In this document: one piece after another, positions 14,588 through 22,211 of the stretch | How the letters are laid out: each line of letters starts with the position of its first letter | Position numbering within the stretch: the first letter of the stretch is position 1 | NCBI GenBank assembly: GCA_910587375.1 | Contig: CAJULR010000039.1 | Coordinates: 1-40,025, forward strand | Length of the DNA stretch: 40,025 nt | Origin: Candidatus Gastranaerophilales bacterium | Lineage (GTDB): Bacteria; Cyanobacteriota; Vampirovibrionia; Gastranaerophilales; Gastranaerophilaceae | Direction: 5' to 3' | The notes under the pieces: model-generated | Databases searched by the model: none | The model's input: only the letters and a program-made list of their open reading frames with translations | Told to the model about the DNA's origin: nothing | Position numbers and translations under genes: made by a program

Positions 14588-17290
14588 TTATTTTAATTTT
14601 TCTTTAATTTCATCCTCAATTTTTGCAAAAACTTCTTTGATATTTGCTATATTTTTGGCTGAGCCCTGGGCCAATTGCGGCTTTCCGCCACCCTTACCAT
14701 CACAAGCTTTTGTAATTTCAGAAACAATGCTGCCTGCGTTTATTCCTTTTCTCACAAAGCTTTCAGACACTTTAGCAATCACAAAACCCGCATTATCAGG
14801 CTTTTTAGAGCATAATACAATAATTGAATCGCCAAGATTTTTAGAAAACATCTCTAAACCAAATTTCAAGGCATTCGGATTATGGTCCTCAATTAGCGAT
14901 ATAAAGAGCTTTCCAGTTGTTCCATCGCTCATTTTTATCTCCTGGGCCTTATCTTTTAGGGTTTCAAACCTTGAATTTGCAATTTGCGCCTCAAGTTCCG
15001 ATATTTTGGCACTTTGCGCCTTATTTTCTTCAAGCAGTTTTTCGATTTTACCCGCAACTTCATCAGTTTTTAATTTATAGGTATGGGCTATATCGTCGAT
15101 TTGACGGGCTTTTTCAGCCAAATAAGAAAACGCGGAATCAGAACATAAAATCTCAATTCTCCTTACCCCTGCTGAACTTGCGCCCTCTGAAACAATTTTT
15201 GCAAGTCTTATGTCTTTTGTATTTGCAACATGACAGCCACCGCAAAGCTCTTTAGAATAGCATTTTTCAGGGTTTTTACCATCAAAAAAGCTTACTACGC
15301 GTACTTTATCACCATATTTTTCACCAAAAAGTGCCATCGCGCCTGAATTTTTGGCTTCTTCAATATCCATAATTTCTGTTTTGCCTGCCAATCCTTGGTT
15401 TATCCAAGAGTTAATCAGGGCCTCGGTTTTGGCGATTTCATCTTTTGTCATAGCGCGCTCAAACGAAAAATCGTACCTTGTCCTGTTTTCTTCAACCTGA
15501 GAACCGGCCTGATGTACCTCAGAACCAAGCACAGAGATTAATGCAGCTTGTAAAAGGTGCGCTAAGGAGTGGTGCTTCTGAATTTCAGCCCGTTTTTTGG
15601 CGTCAATCCTTGCTGTCACTTTATCTCCCTTTTTAATTGAACCTTTTACCCTGTGGGCAAAGACATTTTGAACCTTAAATGTCTTTATAACCTCAGTTTT
15701 TTGGCCATTTTGAAGCTCTAACATCCCTGAATCGCCGATTTGACCACCGCTTTCAGCATAAAACGGGGTTGTGTCCAAAATAACATCTGCCACATCGTCT
15801 TCGCTTGTAACATCCACTTCTTCACCGTTTTTAATAATAGCTAAAACCGTTGCAGCAGCTTCATTTTGAACATATCCAACAAAATTTGTCGCAGGCTTAT
15901 CCGCATAATTTTTATCATCAGCCAAAACCACTTTCTGCATTGAAGCACGGGCCCGCTCTTTTTGTTCTGCCATAAGGGTTTTGAAGGCTTCTTCATCCAC
16001 ATCAAGGAAATTTTCCCCGGCGATTTCTTTTGTTAATTCAAGCGGGAAACCGTATGTATCATAGAGTTTAAAGCAATCTTCGCCCGAAACAAGCTTTTCT
16101 CCCTTGGCTTTTAGGGATTTTATAATATCCTCCATAAGGCTATAACCCCTTTGCAGAGTGAGTTTAAACCTTTCTTCTTCCTGAAGAATACTGTTTTGAA
16201 TTTTATCTGCTTTTTCGGCCAATTCAGGATATGCGCCTTTGTAAAGGTCTATAACCTTTGCTACGATTGGCTTTAAGAACGGAAGCTCTAGCCCAAGCAT
16301 ATAGCCGTGTCTTAGGGCGCGTCTTAAAATCATCCTTAAAACATAGCCCCTGCCTTCGTTTGAAGGGGTTACACCATCCGCAATTAAAAAGCTTACACAC
16401 CTTGTGTGGTCTGTAATAATTCTTAACGAAACGTCGGTTTTTTCGTCTGCACCGTATGTTTTGCCTGAAATTTTACAAACTTCATCTAAAATATGCCTCA
16501 AAAGGTCTGTTTCAAAGGTGGAAGCCACGCCCTGACAAACCATTGCAATCCTCTCAAGGCCCATTCCGGTGTCCACGTTTTTCTTTTCAAGCGGAACAAG
16601 TTCGCCCTTTTCATCCTGGAAAAGCTCTGTAAACACAAGGTTCCAGATTTCAACCCATCTGTTGCATTCGCAGGTTGCAATTGAGCAATCGTCTGAACAT
16701 TTTAAGTGTTCGCCAAGGTCGTAGTGGATTTCGCTGCACGGGCCGCAAGAGCCTGAAATCCCCACAGGGCCCCAAAAATTGTCCTTTTTGCCCTTCTTTA
16801 AAATTCTTTCTTTGGGAACACCGGCCTTTTGCCAGATTTCACCCGCCTCATTGTCGTTTTCATAGATTGTAATCCAAAGGCGGTCTTTATCAAGGCCTAA
16901 ATAATTTGTCACAAAATCCCAGCTCCAGGGGATGATTTCTTCTTTAAAATAATCACCGAAACTGAAATTTCCAAGCATTTCAAAAAACGTGTGGTGGCGC
17001 GGGGTTCGGCCTACATTTTCGATGTCTGAATCTTTTCCGCCTGCACGTGCACATTTTTGGCAGGAAGTTGCCCTTGCAGGTTTATATGGCGGGGTTTCAA
17101 GCCCAAGAAAATATGGAATAAACTGCACCATACCTGCCGTTGTTAAAAGAATTGTGGGGTTATTCGGCACAAGGGAAGAACTTTTTATCCTTGTGTGTTC
17201 GTGTTTTTTTTCAAAAAAACTTAAAAAAGCTTCTCTTATTTCGTCGCAGGTTTTGGGCGTTTTGGCGCCATTTACAGGCATATTTTCCAT
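14588..17290 (-). CDS. alaS: Alanyl-tRNA synthetase
   Basis: AlaRS charges tRNA-Ala and edits mischarged Ser and Gly. I place the start at 17290 (900 residues), where AGAGG lies 7 bases before an ATG. The longer frame from 17362 would start inside the TAAAAT promoter box and add 24 atypical residues. Visible domains in order: the class II catalytic core (SSSLVPNNPTILLTTAGMVQF; TSCQKCARAGGK; GRTPRHHTFFEMLGNFSFGDYFK), the tRNA-recognition helices, the editing domain with HSLAH and CGGCH zinc ligands, and the C-terminal coiled coil with the oligomerising DGKGGGKPQLAQG C-Ala domain. It is divergent from fixC and convergent with rsmI. Confidence 0.95.
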   Translation of the reverse strand: MENMPVNGAKTPKTCDEIREAFLSFFEKKHEHTRIKSSSLVPNNPTILLTTAGMVQFIPYFLGLETPPYKPARATSCQKCARAGGKDSDIENVGRTPRHHTFFEMLGNFSFGDYFKEEIIPWSWDFVTNYLGLDKDRLWITIYENDNEAGEIWQKAGVPKERILKKGKKDNFWGPVGISGSCGPCSEIHYDLGEHLKCSDDCSIATCECNRWVEIWNLVFTELFQDEKGELVPLEKKNVDTGMGLERIAMVCQGVASTFETDLLRHILDEVCKISGKTYGADEKTDVSLRIITDHTRCVSFLIADGVTPSNEGRGYVLRMILRRALRHGYMLGLELPFLKPIVAKVIDLYKGAYPELAEKADKIQNSILQEEERFKLTLQRGYSLMEDIIKSLKAKGEKLVSGEDCFKLYDTYGFPLELTKEIAGENFLDVDEEAFKTLMAEQKERARASMQKVVLADDKNYADKPATNFVGYVQNEAAATVLAIIKNGEEVDVTSEDDVADVILDTTPFYAESGGQIGDSGMLELQNGQKTEVIKTFKVQNVFAHRVKGSIKKGDKVTARIDAKKRAEIQKHHSLAHLLQAALISVLGSEVHQAGSQVEENRTRYDFSFERAMTKDEIAKTEALINSWINQGLAGKTEIMDIEEAKNSGAMALFGEKYGDKVRVVSFFDGKNPEKCYSKELCGGCHVANTKDIRLAKIVSEGASSAGVRRIEILCSDSAFSYLAEKARQIDDIAHTYKLKTDEVAGKIEKLLEENKAQSAKISELEAQIANSRFETLKDKAQEIKMSDGTTGKLFISLIEDHNPNALKFGLEMFSKNLGDSIIVLCSKKPDNAGFVIAKVSESFVRKGINAGSIVSEITKACDGKGGGKPQLAQGSAKNIANIKEVFAKIEDEIKEKLK

Positions 17291-17352
17291 ATTTTTTCCT
17301 CTAATCTTAATTTTCAAATTTGTTTTTGGCCTTAAAACTTCGGCACAGGTAA

Positions 17353-17358
17353 ATTTTA
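17353..17358 (-). promoter_or_regulatory. -10 box of alaS
   Basis: TGGTAAAAT on the minus strand is an extended -10 (TGn before TAAAAT). Transcription would start near 17346, leaving a leader of about 55 bases that carries the AGAGG site before the ATG at 17290. A TATAAT further upstream (about 17374-17369) is an alternative. Confidence 0.45.
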
Positions 17359-17396
17359 CCATAAAAAAATTATAGAAAAACAGCCTAAAAACTTAA

Positions 17397-17425
17397 TTGT
17401 AATAATGAAAAATTAATTGTATAAT
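17397..17425 (+). promoter_or_regulatory. Promoter of fixC
   Basis: TTGTAA (17397-17402), a 17-base spacer and TATAAT (17420-17425) make a near-consensus promoter. The ATG at 17434 follows 8 bases after the -10, so the transcript would be leaderless or nearly so; no ribosome binding site is present. TTAATTGTA appears twice, 20 bases apart (17393 and 17413). Confidence 0.65.
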
Positions 17426-17433
17426 CTAAAATT

Positions 17434-18777
17434 ATGACGGAGAATTTTAGAGAGAAAATAGACGCCATTGTTGTTGGCGCAGGCCCTGCGGGGGTTAGCG
17501 CTGCCCTTGCAATTAAAAGGGGCGGAAAAAACGTGGTTGTTTTGGATAGATCCTGTGATATCGGGTCAAAAAATATGTTTGGCGGCGCGGTTTATTTAAA
17601 TTCAATTAAATCAATCTTGCCAAATTCCTATAAAACGGCGCCCTATGAAAGGTTTATGACCAATCATACCTACACTTTTTTAAGCGGCGATGAGGCGGTT
17701 TCTGTTAATTCGGAAAGCGAAAACGAAACCACAGCAACGGTTTTAAGGCCAAAATTTGACAAATGGCTTATGGAGGAAGCTAAAAAAGAGGGGGTATTTT
17801 TTGCGCCAAAAACACTTGTAAAAAAATTATTATACAAAAACGGCACGGTTGTTGGCGTTCAGACAGAGCAGGAAAAATATTTCGCGCCTGTTGTAATTTT
17901 AGCAGACGGTGTAAATTCGCTCCTTGCAAAGCAAATCGGCCTTCGCCCGGAATTTTTCCCGAAAGATATGGTTCTTTCTGTTAAAGAAACCTTGAAACTT
18001 GATAAAAAGGTTATGGAAGAAAGGTTTCACCTTGATGAAGGGTCCAAAGAAGGCGCTATGTTTGAATTTTTCGGGGGCCTTTCTGAAATAAGATTATTGA
18101 AAAAGAACAAAAAACGCCTTGTAACGCCCTTTGCAATAGGCTTTTTATACACTTTTAAAGACAGTATATCAATCGGGCTTGGAGTGTCTTTAGAGGACCT
18201 TGCAAACTATAAAATGAAGCCCTATGAGCTTTTAGAGAAATTTAAAAGCCAAAAAGCAGTGGCAAAGCTTATCAAGGGGGCAGAACCACAGGAATATTCT
18301 GCGCATTTAATCCCTGAATTTGGCTTTAACAACCTGCCAAGGCTTTATGCAAACGGGGTTATGGTTGTTGGGGACGCCGCAGGGCTGGTAAATTCCGCAC
18401 ATTTTGAAGGCACAAACTTTGCAATTGAAAGCGGAAAACTTGCAGGTGAAACTGCCGTAATTGCCCTGAATTTGGGCAATACAAGACATAATATTTTAAA
18501 AATATACAAAGAAAAACTTCAAAAAAGCTTCGTTTTAAAGGATTTAAAATCATACAGAAACGTTGTAGAAACGCTTTATTCAAGGAAAAAATCCATTTTA
18601 CATTATTACCCGAAAAAAATGGCTGAACTTTTTGAAACAGTAACTTGCGTGGACAATGTTCCTAAAAAGCGTAAATTTAGGAAGTTTATAAGAAGCATTT
18701 TCTTTGAACGCAGCATAACAGAGCTATTCCGCGATTTTAGGGCGTTTTTAAGACTGTTTATCGACATAATATTTTAA
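17434..18777 (+). CDS. fixC: FixC-like FAD-dependent oxidoreductase (ETF:quinone oxidoreductase family)
   Basis: FixC passes electrons from the electron-transfer flavoprotein FixAB to quinone, together with the ferredoxin-like FixX. The 447 residues fit FixC. The N-terminal FAD dinucleotide-binding motif is VVGAGPAGVSAALAIKRGG (about residues 10-28), followed by NMFGGAVY. A second FAD contact is VMVVGDAAGLVNSAHFEGTNFAIESGKLAGETA (about 308-340), the typical GDA-x-G-L-V segment. The C-terminus is basic and hydrophobic, in keeping with membrane association. fixX follows after 75 bases. The partner genes fixA and fixB are not in this window, so whether a complete bifurcating FixABCX exists cannot be judged. 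Confidence 0.85.
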   Translation: MTENFREKIDAIVVGAGPAGVSAALAIKRGGKNVVVLDRSCDIGSKNMFGGAVYLNSIKSILPNSYKTAPYERFMTNHTYTFLSGDEAVSVNSESENETTATVLRPKFDKWLMEEAKKEGVFFAPKTLVKKLLYKNGTVVGVQTEQEKYFAPVVILADGVNSLLAKQIGLRPEFFPKDMVLSVKETLKLDKKVMEERFHLDEGSKEGAMFEFFGGLSEIRLLKKNKKRLVTPFAIGFLYTFKDSISIGLGVSLEDLANYKMKPYELLEKFKSQKAVAKLIKGAEPQEYSAHLIPEFGFNNLPRLYANGVMVVGDAAGLVNSAHFEGTNFAIESGKLAGETAVIALNLGNTRHNILKIYKEKLQKSFVLKDLKSYRNVVETLYSRKKSILHYYPKKMAELFETVTCVDNVPKKRKFRKFIRSIFFERSITELFRDFRAFLRLFIDIIF

Positions 18778-18852
18778 AAATGCTTGAAAAAACAAAACGC
18801 GCACCAAGAGCAAAAAGCCAAAAAGAAGGCAGTATAAGCAAAAAGGAACAAA

Positions 18853-19167
18853 ATGGATATAGAAAAAAAGCTAATAAATGTTAAATATAAAACAGGCGAC
18901 AAAACTCACCTTATTTTAAATCAGGAGATTTGCAAAGTTTGTGAAGATAAAGTTTGTTTGACTGTTTGCCCCGCAAACGTATATAAACAGGCAGTTTCGG
19001 GGGAAAATGCAGACAACGGTGCAAAAAAAGATGATACAATAGAATGTATCAGTGTAGAATACGAAAATTGTCTTGAATGCGGCGCTTGCAGAGTGGCTTG
19101 CCCGTATGGAGCAATAGACTGGAAATACCCGACTGCAGGGTGTGGTGTGGCATACAAATTCAGCTGA
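18853..19167 (+). CDS. fixX: FixX-like ferredoxin
   Basis: The 104-residue protein is an electron carrier that partners FixC. Two cysteine clusters are visible: CKVCEDKVCLTVCP (about residues 24-37) and CLECGACRVACPYGAIDW (about 73-90), the latter a full C-x2-C-x2-C-x3-C-P set for a [4Fe-4S] cluster. The C-terminal YPTAGCGVAYKFS is characteristic of FixX. AAGGAA lies 5-10 bases before the ATG and supports the start. A 15-residue acidic stretch between the clusters looks like a small lineage insert. It lies downstream of fixC and probably shares its transcript. Confidence 0.9.
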   Translation: MDIEKKLINVKYKTGDKTHLILNQEICKVCEDKVCLTVCPANVYKQAVSGENADNGAKKDDTIECISVEYENCLECGACRVACPYGAIDWKYPTAGCGVAYKFS

Positions 19168-19247
19168 TTTAAAGGGCGAATTACAGGCAAAATGCCAAAA
19201 ACCAGGGAGCGGTCAGCTAAACGGTTAAAAATTAAGGAGAAAATTTT

Positions 19248-19655
19248 ATGAACGAATACTTTTCACGCTGGTATGATAAGGATCCTGTTCTTTCAATGTC
19301 TATGAGAACTCTTTCAAGTTCTGACGATGCAAGCCAGATAGCTGTCGCCCTGAATTTAATCAAGGTGATAATTGAACATAATATTAACAACCACGAGTTT
19401 TCAAACATTGAAGACATCGTGGGTGCCGTTGAGGACGGGCTTATCCAAAAGGGCACAAACAGATGGTATGACCTTGACGCAACGGTAAGAACGGCAATTC
19501 AAATGCTTGAAAGGTGCTCTGAAGAAACAAAACAAAAAGTGGCTCTTGATATGGCACAGCTTGTAATTGAAAAAATCGTGCAGGACGCTGATGTTGCGCC
19601 GGATGAAGAGGCAATTGAAGGCAATGTTCTTGATTTAGACGCATTGGACGACTAG
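19248..19655 (+). CDS. Conserved-looking acidic protein of unknown function
   Basis: The 135-residue protein starts MNEYFSRWYDKDPVLSMSM and is predicted soluble and helical, with an acidic C-terminus (EEAIEGNVLDLDALDD). I do not recognise a family. The reading frame is well supported: AAGGAG lies 9 bases before the ATG, codon use matches its neighbours, and it follows fixX in the same direction after 80 bases. The pattern of short helices with LNLIKVIIEHNINNHEFSNI and VRTAIQMLERC could suit a small adaptor or scaffold. There is no cysteine cluster, membrane segment or nucleotide-binding motif. Confidence 0.75.
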   Translation: MNEYFSRWYDKDPVLSMSMRTLSSSDDASQIAVALNLIKVIIEHNINNHEFSNIEDIVGAVEDGLIQKGTNRWYDLDATVRTAIQMLERCSEETKQKVALDMAQLVIEKIVQDADVAPDEEAIEGNVLDLDALDD

Positions 19656-19826
19656 TTTTTAAGCTTATTATAAGGATTTTATGCAAAAACTTGCATTTAA
19701 AAAGACTGTCGCGAAGCACTCCGCATCAAATTTTCGAACCCAAAGTTGATGTGCAACAGACCGCTCTGTCTTTGAGAATGCAGGTTTTGGAGTAAAATAC
19801 TGTGAGGATACTAAAAAAACCAAGCT
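19656..19826 (+). other. Intergenic spacer with small hairpins and a possible promoter
   Basis: This spacer has ACAGA/TCTGT (around 19754-19767) and GCATCAA/TTGATG inverted repeats, and a TAAAAT box at about 19793 that could be a -10 for the TPR gene, with TTGAGA 15 bases before it. An ATG at 19681 opens only a 22-codon frame that I do not consider a gene. Confidence 0.3.
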
Positions 19827-20843
19827 ATGAATGATGTTCAAAGGTTTGAAAGTTTAAAAAAAACAATAGAAAATGACCCGACAAATTTTCAGGCAAGGCG
19901 CGAACTTGCCGTGATGTGTCTTGATATGGGTTTTGATTCTATGGCGCTAAAACACTTGAATTACCTGGTTCAAACCTTTCCAAACGACGCAAATTTGTAT
20001 TTTAACATTGGAATTTGCTGGGAAAAATTAAAACATTTTAAATTTGCGCTTGAATCCTATAAAAAGGCTGTGGAATTAAAAGAAGACGAACCTGATTTTA
20101 TTTATAATCTAGCTCTTGCGTATGAAAACCTGGGCGATGATGAAGAAGCGCTAATGCAGTTTAAAAGGGTGATTTGCCTTGAAGCGGAGGATTCAAATTC
20201 ATTTTTTTGCATAGGCTGTCTTTTGTCTAAAAAAGGGGATTATGAAAACGCGGCAAGGTGTTTTAAAAAGGCAATTGAGTATAATTTTGGGGATTATTTT
20301 GCGCATTTTCACCTTGCAAATATGTATCAAAAGCTAAATGAAACAGAAAAGGCGGTTGAAGAATATAAAAAGGTAATTCAATTGTCTTCTGATTATTCCT
20401 GGGCATATTTTAACCTGGGACAGATTTTTTATAAAAAGGGAGATATTGAAAACGCTGTTATAATGCTGAATTTGACCATTGAAAAAAACCCGAAAGATAA
20501 AGAAGCCTATAAACTTTTAACCCAGCTTTATATAAAAATTGACGACCTTGAAACGGCTGTTGAAGTTTTAGGAGAGATGAAAGAAAATTTATCGGAAAGC
20601 GGAGATTATTATTATCTTTATGCTAAAATACAGGAATTAAAAGGGGACACAAAAGGCTATAGAAATTGTTTAAATCTTGCGCTGAAAAACGATACGAGCC
20701 TGAGTTTCAATAAATACGCCGTAATGAAGGAATTGAGAGAATGCCCGAACATAGAGGAACCCGAGATACAGACGGAACTTCCGCCGCAAGAAGCCGCACA
20801 AACCCTGCAAGAGAATCCGGAAATGCCGGAAGCGGAAAATTAA
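19827..20843 (+). CDS. TPR-repeat protein
   Basis: The 338-residue protein is built of about seven tandem tetratricopeptide repeats, for example ANLYFNIGICWEKLKHFKFA, DFIYNLALAYENLGDDEEAL, NSFFCIGCLLSKKGDYENAA, and SWAYFNLGQIFYKKGDIENA. There is no signal peptide, so it is cytoplasmic, and TPR proteins usually act as protein-binding scaffolds. The last 35 residues are rich in Glu, Pro and Gln and look disordered. Its 3' end overlaps the possible start of dprA by about 100 bases. The binding partner cannot be inferred from context. Confidence 0.85.
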   Translation: MNDVQRFESLKKTIENDPTNFQARRELAVMCLDMGFDSMALKHLNYLVQTFPNDANLYFNIGICWEKLKHFKFALESYKKAVELKEDEPDFIYNLALAYENLGDDEEALMQFKRVICLEAEDSNSFFCIGCLLSKKGDYENAARCFKKAIEYNFGDYFAHFHLANMYQKLNETEKAVEEYKKVIQLSSDYSWAYFNLGQIFYKKGDIENAVIMLNLTIEKNPKDKEAYKLLTQLYIKIDDLETAVEVLGEMKENLSESGDYYYLYAKIQELKGDTKGYRNCLNLALKNDTSLSFNKYAVMKELRECPNIEEPEIQTELPPQEAAQTLQENPEMPEAEN

Positions 20844-22072
20844 TCCAAAACAAGTTTGTTTTTGAAAAAGTGCAAGATAAAACGCAGAACAAGGATTGCG
20901 GCAAGACGCCAAAAGACAGCAATGACAAGTATTTCCTTGCGATGAGCAACGTTGCAATTGCCCATCCGCTTTTTAAGGCAAGGCTTTTTGAATATTTTGA
21001 TTTTGACATTAAAAAAACTTTTGAATGTGACACAAATGATATAAAACTCGCGGATGAATACTGGGGCGGGCTTTCCTGCCCGAGGGATTTTTTCAAAGAA
21101 AGGGACAATACAGACCCTGATAAATTTTATGACAATTTTATGGAACTTTCTTCGGGCGAAAATTTAAGCAAGGGTAAACCCTTGAAAGACACGGCTTTTA
21201 GCGAACCTTTAGCTAAAGGAATAAAATATATAACATACGATAGCGGAAATTATCCTGCTATGCTTAAGGGAATAGCGGATTTTCCACTTATGCTTTATTA
21301 TAAAGGGGATTTTAGCGGGGTGAATTTTGATAAAACCGTCGCTTTTGTAGGCTCCAGAAAGGCTTCAACCTATGCAAGGGAGATTTTAGGAACAATAATT
21401 TCAGCGTTCAAAGGACTTGATATTACAATAGTTTCAGGCCTTGCAGAGGGAGTGGACGCAAAAAGCCATTCAAGCGCCCTTGAAAATGGCTTAAAAACAA
21501 TAGGGGTCATAGGTTCCGGGTTTAAATTTCAATACCCGTCATCCAATAAAAAACTTTATGAAGAAATTGAAGCGGGCGGGGGAATAATTTTTAGCGAATA
21601 CCCTTATGAAATACCCCCAATGCCGCACCAATTCCCGCAAAGAAACAGAATTGTGACAGGGCTTTCATATGGCACAGTTGTGGGTGAGGCAAGGATGAAA
21701 AGCGGCGCTATGATAAGCGGAAAGTTAACACTGGAACAGGGAAGAGAACTTATGTGTGTTCCGGGGCTTATCTCAAACCCAAACACAGAGGGGGTTTACC
21801 ACCTTTTAAGGAACGGGGCCTCAATGGTGACAACAGGGGCAGACATTTTGGATGTTCTTGGATGGGATATAAAAATTGAAACGGCAGGAAAAGAAAATTT
21901 AGAGGGGCTTGAAAAGCAGATATATGAAGCTATTTCAATTGAGGCAAGAGCAATTGAAGAATTAGCCCTTGTTTTAAGCGTTGATATTAATGATTTAATG
22001 GTGAACTTGACATCAATGGAACTTAAGGGTTTAATAAAACAAGCTGGGGGGAGCTATTTTATAAAAGGCTGA
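20741..22072 (+). CDS. dprA: DNA-processing protein DprA (Smf)
   Basis: DprA protects incoming single-stranded DNA and loads RecA during natural transformation. The Rossmann core is clear: VAFVGSRKASTYAREI, then TIVSGLAEGVDAKSHSSALENGLKTIGVIGSG, then SEYPYEIPPMPHQFPQRNRIVTGLSYGTVVGEARMKSGAMISGKLTLEQGRELMCVPG. A C-terminal winged-helix region follows. The start is uncertain. The ATG at 20741 has AAGGA 8 bases upstream but overlaps the TPR gene by 103 bases. A GTG at 20870 or an ATG at 20942 would avoid this, but 20942 would cut into a KYFLAM segment that resembles the conserved YWLAL start of DprA. The N-terminal 40 residues look unrelated to DprA. Confidence 0.88.
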   Translation: MPEHRGTRDTDGTSAARSRTNPARESGNAGSGKLIQNKFVFEKVQDKTQNKDCGKTPKDSNDKYFLAMSNVAIAHPLFKARLFEYFDFDIKKTFECDTNDIKLADEYWGGLSCPRDFFKERDNTDPDKFYDNFMELSSGENLSKGKPLKDTAFSEPLAKGIKYITYDSGNYPAMLKGIADFPLMLYYKGDFSGVNFDKTVAFVGSRKASTYAREILGTIISAFKGLDITIVSGLAEGVDAKSHSSALENGLKTIGVIGSGFKFQYPSSNKKLYEEIEAGGGIIFSEYPYEIPPMPHQFPQRNRIVTGLSYGTVVGEARMKSGAMISGKLTLEQGRELMCVPGLISNPNTEGVYHLLRNGASMVTTGADILDVLGWDIKIETAGKENLEGLEKQIYEAISIEARAIEELALVLSVDINDLMVNLTSMELKGLIKQAGGSYFIKG

Positions 22073-22102
22073 AAACAACTGAAAACAGCTACAGTATAGC
22101 AT

Positions 22103-22132
22103 TTGCCCCTTTAAGTGCGGCGGCATTATAAC
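22103..22132 (+). promoter_or_regulatory. Possible promoter of topA
   Basis: TTGCCC (22103-22108), an 18-base spacer and TATAAC (22127-22132) precede topA by about 80 bases. The spacer is fairly G-rich. This is a moderate match only, and topA could also be read from dprA transcription. Confidence 0.35.
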
Positions 22133-22211
22133 GTAAAAAACAGATATAAGCCTAAAAAAACCCGCAGAGATTTATCATATAAATATATAGACAGGAATTT
22201 ATAGAGAAAAA

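Noticed and set aside
17291..17362. 24-residue N-terminal extension of alaS
   Set aside because: The upstream ATG overlaps the likely -10 box, and the ATG at 17290 has a proper ribosome binding site and matches the usual AlaRS start.
19681..19749. 22-codon frame with AAGGA before the ATG
   Set aside because: The peptide is polar and unremarkable, the sequence sits among small inverted repeats, and there is no other support.
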